Below are positions 62,564 through 64,000 of a stretch of 64,000 nt of DNA, in pieces. Source of the stretch: an uncultured Lachnospiraceae bacterium (lineage in GTDB: Bacteria > Bacillota > Clostridia > Lachnospirales > Lachnospiraceae); the NCBI GenBank assembly GCA_948470335.1, contig CAOKOL010000023.1:1-64000 (forward strand), in the 5' to 3' direction. Both the position numbers and the translations under genes were made by a program. The notes under the pieces were generated by a model. It made no database searches and was not told where the DNA came from. It worked only from the letters and a program-made list of their open reading frames with translations. Within the stretch, counting starts at the first letter, position 1, and every line of letters starts with the position of its first letter.

Positions 62564-64000
62564 TTAAGAATCCGAATTGATCCGCCATTCCACCGCCCGG
62601 CCCGCCTGAAAGGATGTATTGTAGGCAGTCATCCAGGACGGCATATCGCTGTAAGCCAGGATCAGGAATGAGACGGCCCCGATCATAACCGCAATCCGCA
62701 GGCCGTTAAACTTCTTCCACAGCTCTGCTATCAGAAGCCCGAACGTAATAAACAGAACCCCCATAAACCAGCAGGTAAACACCCGTTTAAAAGTCAGTCC
62801 GTAAGTGCCGATATACAGACCCATCCTGGAAAATGCCAGGCAGATAAAAGCAAGCGTCTGAACGCCAAGAATCGTCAGCGTCATCTTCATCGGCAGCGCC
62901 GCCTGGGGAGAATACCATTTTACCATGGAAAACATAAAAAAATTAATGGCGGCGATGCCGCACAGTTCAAAAAAGCCGTCTCTGGCGTACGTGCTGGTCC
63001 AGAGTGTTCCGGCCTCGATCTGTTCCATGGCGCCGGAAATCCCTGACACCTTTACGGCAAAGAAAAAGAAGTAGACGGCCACAAACACCATCAGAAAGCT
63101 GACCATCACCACCTGGGAAAAGGCCGTCCGTTTCTTCTCGGTAATATCGGGTCCGTGAAACATGCCGAAAAACATGCCAAACAGATACATGGCAATCAGC
63201 AGCGTCATCAGCAGATCCATCCAGGGGCGAAAGGTAAACCTGATGGAAAAATTTTCTATCAGATTTAATAACACACCGGCAAATCCCCGGTCGGCGCTGA
63301 CCAGAAGCGGCAGCACAATACAGAGCACCGGCAGGCTCAGACCGACTCCCAGCAAGATCTGACCGAACTTTTTGGAATTTTCCTGCCTGCTGCGTACCAG
63401 ACAACTCCTCAGATTTTCCGCCGCGGAAAGCAGCTTTCCGTAATTGGAAAAGGGATGCAAAAACAGTCCCCGGCCCAGATCACTCAAAGCCCACTCATCC
63501 AGACATCCGCCTCTGCGGTTTCCGGCCAGCGCCGCCAGCCAGTACACCGCCGCACAGTGAAGAAACACAACCACATAAAAACCGATTGGCTGCTCGCTTC
63601 CGGCAAATATCAGTGTCCACAGCGCTGCCGCCGCTGTCAGCGCCAGATACACCCAGCTTTCCTTTCCCGGCTTTCTTCCCTCTTTCACCCCATAGTACAG
63701 GCCCGCAGAGATAAACAGCAGCGTAAACAGGCTTAACAATATTCCATAATGAATTTCCGCCCCCTGTTCCGTCAGCTTCGTCAGCCAGGGGGCGGGAATC
63801 ATGCAGTTGTAATAGATATAGGCGGCCGGAAACAGCAGGGCTGCCAGCAGCCACTCCGTTTTCCGGGGCACCGCAGGAACAGACTCATTCCGGCCGGCTG
63901 ATTTCCTTTCCGTCTCTTTCGTTTCGGCGCTTTCCGTACCGGCGCTCTCTGTTTTCACAGACGCCATCTCAACAGACTCCATCTCAACAAATTCTTTCTC
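62564..64000 (-). CDS. DUF4173-like polytopic membrane protein, 5' end at window edge
   Basis: At least 472 residues with about 12 membrane helices after an acidic, Glu/Ser/Thr-rich N-terminal tail (about 40 residues with repeated SVEM and ESAGTE-like units). The segment YARDGFFELCGIAAINF matches the hallmark of DUF4173/DUF4153 proteins. The frame stays open from the first ATG seen (63982) to the right edge, so the true start may lie outside. No catalytic site is visible; the role is unknown. The C-terminus is at 62564. Confidence 0.75.
   Translation of the reverse strand, partial: EKEFVEMESVEMASVKTESAGTESAETKETERKSAGRNESVPAVPRKTEWLLAALLFPAAYIYYNCMIPAPWLTKLTEQGAEIHYGILLSLFTLLFISAGLYYGVKEGRKPGKESWVYLALTAAAALWTLIFAGSEQPIGFYVVVFLHCAAVYWLAALAGNRRGGCLDEWALSDLGRGLFLHPFSNYGKLLSAAENLRSCLVRSRQENSKKFGQILLGVGLSLPVLCIVLPLLVSADRGFAGVLLNLIENFSIRFTFRPWMDLLMTLLIAMYLFGMFFGMFHGPDITEKKRTAFSQVVMVSFLMVFVAVYFFFFAVKVSGISGAMEQIEAGTLWTSTYARDGFFELCGIAAINFFMFSMVKWYSPQAALPMKMTLTILGVQTLAFICLAFSRMGLYIGTYGLTFKRVFTCWFMGVLFITFGLLIAELWKKFNGLRIAVMIGAVSFLILAYSDMPSWMTAYNTSFQAGRAVEWRINSDS

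Overview
The window comes from a chromosome of a moderate-GC Clostridia, most likely a gut Lachnospiraceae. This is inferred from protein style (CBS/DRTGG pyrophosphatase, conserved 180-residue Lachnospiraceae hypothetical, FlhX/FliK-like orphans, selenium-molybdenum hydroxylase genes), strong AGGAGG ribosome sites and a SAM-I riboswitch. I saw no tRNA, rRNA, CRISPR array or phage module.

Layout. 0-4 kb: a partial unknown gene, a Tad/Flp pilus remnant (cpaE-like gene plus a frameshifted, truncated cpaF) and an XRE regulator behind a palindromic operator. 4-7.3 kb: a MecA-like class B penicillin-binding protein and a Fic protein. 7.7-10.4 kb: a type II importer with an intact binding lipoprotein and ATPase but an internally deleted permease. 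10.5-11.3 kb: a nucleotidyltransferase/HEPN pair with a clear promoter. 11.4-28.1 kb: a purine/selenium-molybdenum hydroxylase cluster. Leftward genes encode YgeW, carbamate kinase, a PAS-HTH regulator, RidA, YqeB, YqeC and an XdhC-type factor; mocA, a ygfK fragment, hydantoinase, a broken FeS-Mo hydroxylase, an RnfB-like ferredoxin fragment and an NfnAB-like reductase pair run rightward. 28.1-29.2 kb: a second nucleotidyltransferase/HEPN pair. 29-39 kb: a URO-D family protein, PilZ, lytic transglycosylase, FlhX-like, FliK-like, shikimate kinase, CBS-type pyrophosphatase, a small membrane protein and an ABC exporter. 39-44.3 kb: a cupin/PocR protein plus YesN-like response regulator, an SGNH hydrolase, a sodium/amino-acid symporter and a divergent SHMT. 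44.5-64 kb: an apparent SAM-riboswitch operon (lipoprotein, metK, galE, glk), then murA, a large surface-anchored protein, hisS-aspS, a DUF362 ferredoxin, a GT-C glycosyltransferase, dCMP deaminase and a polytopic membrane protein.

How the parts fit. The 11-28 kb block looks like a purine or related heterocycle catabolism unit: molybdopterin cytidylation (MocA), cofactor maturation (XdhC, YqeB, YqeC), ring hydroxylation (FeS-Mo hydroxylase), ring opening (hydantoinase), carbamoyl transfer (YgeW), ATP recovery from carbamoyl phosphate (carbamate kinase), and electron disposal to pyridine nucleotides or ferredoxin (NfnAB-like). However, ygfK, the hydroxylase and the RnfB-like gene are broken by deletions, and the nearby transporter permease and cpaF are broken too. 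Either the block is decaying or the assembly has lost segments.

The most distinctive new signal is a family of about 100-bp hairpin repeats. They lie 17-21 nt before the start codons of five genes (cpaE-like, ridA, galE, metK, aspS), always in the same orientation to the gene, and their stems carry compensatory base changes.
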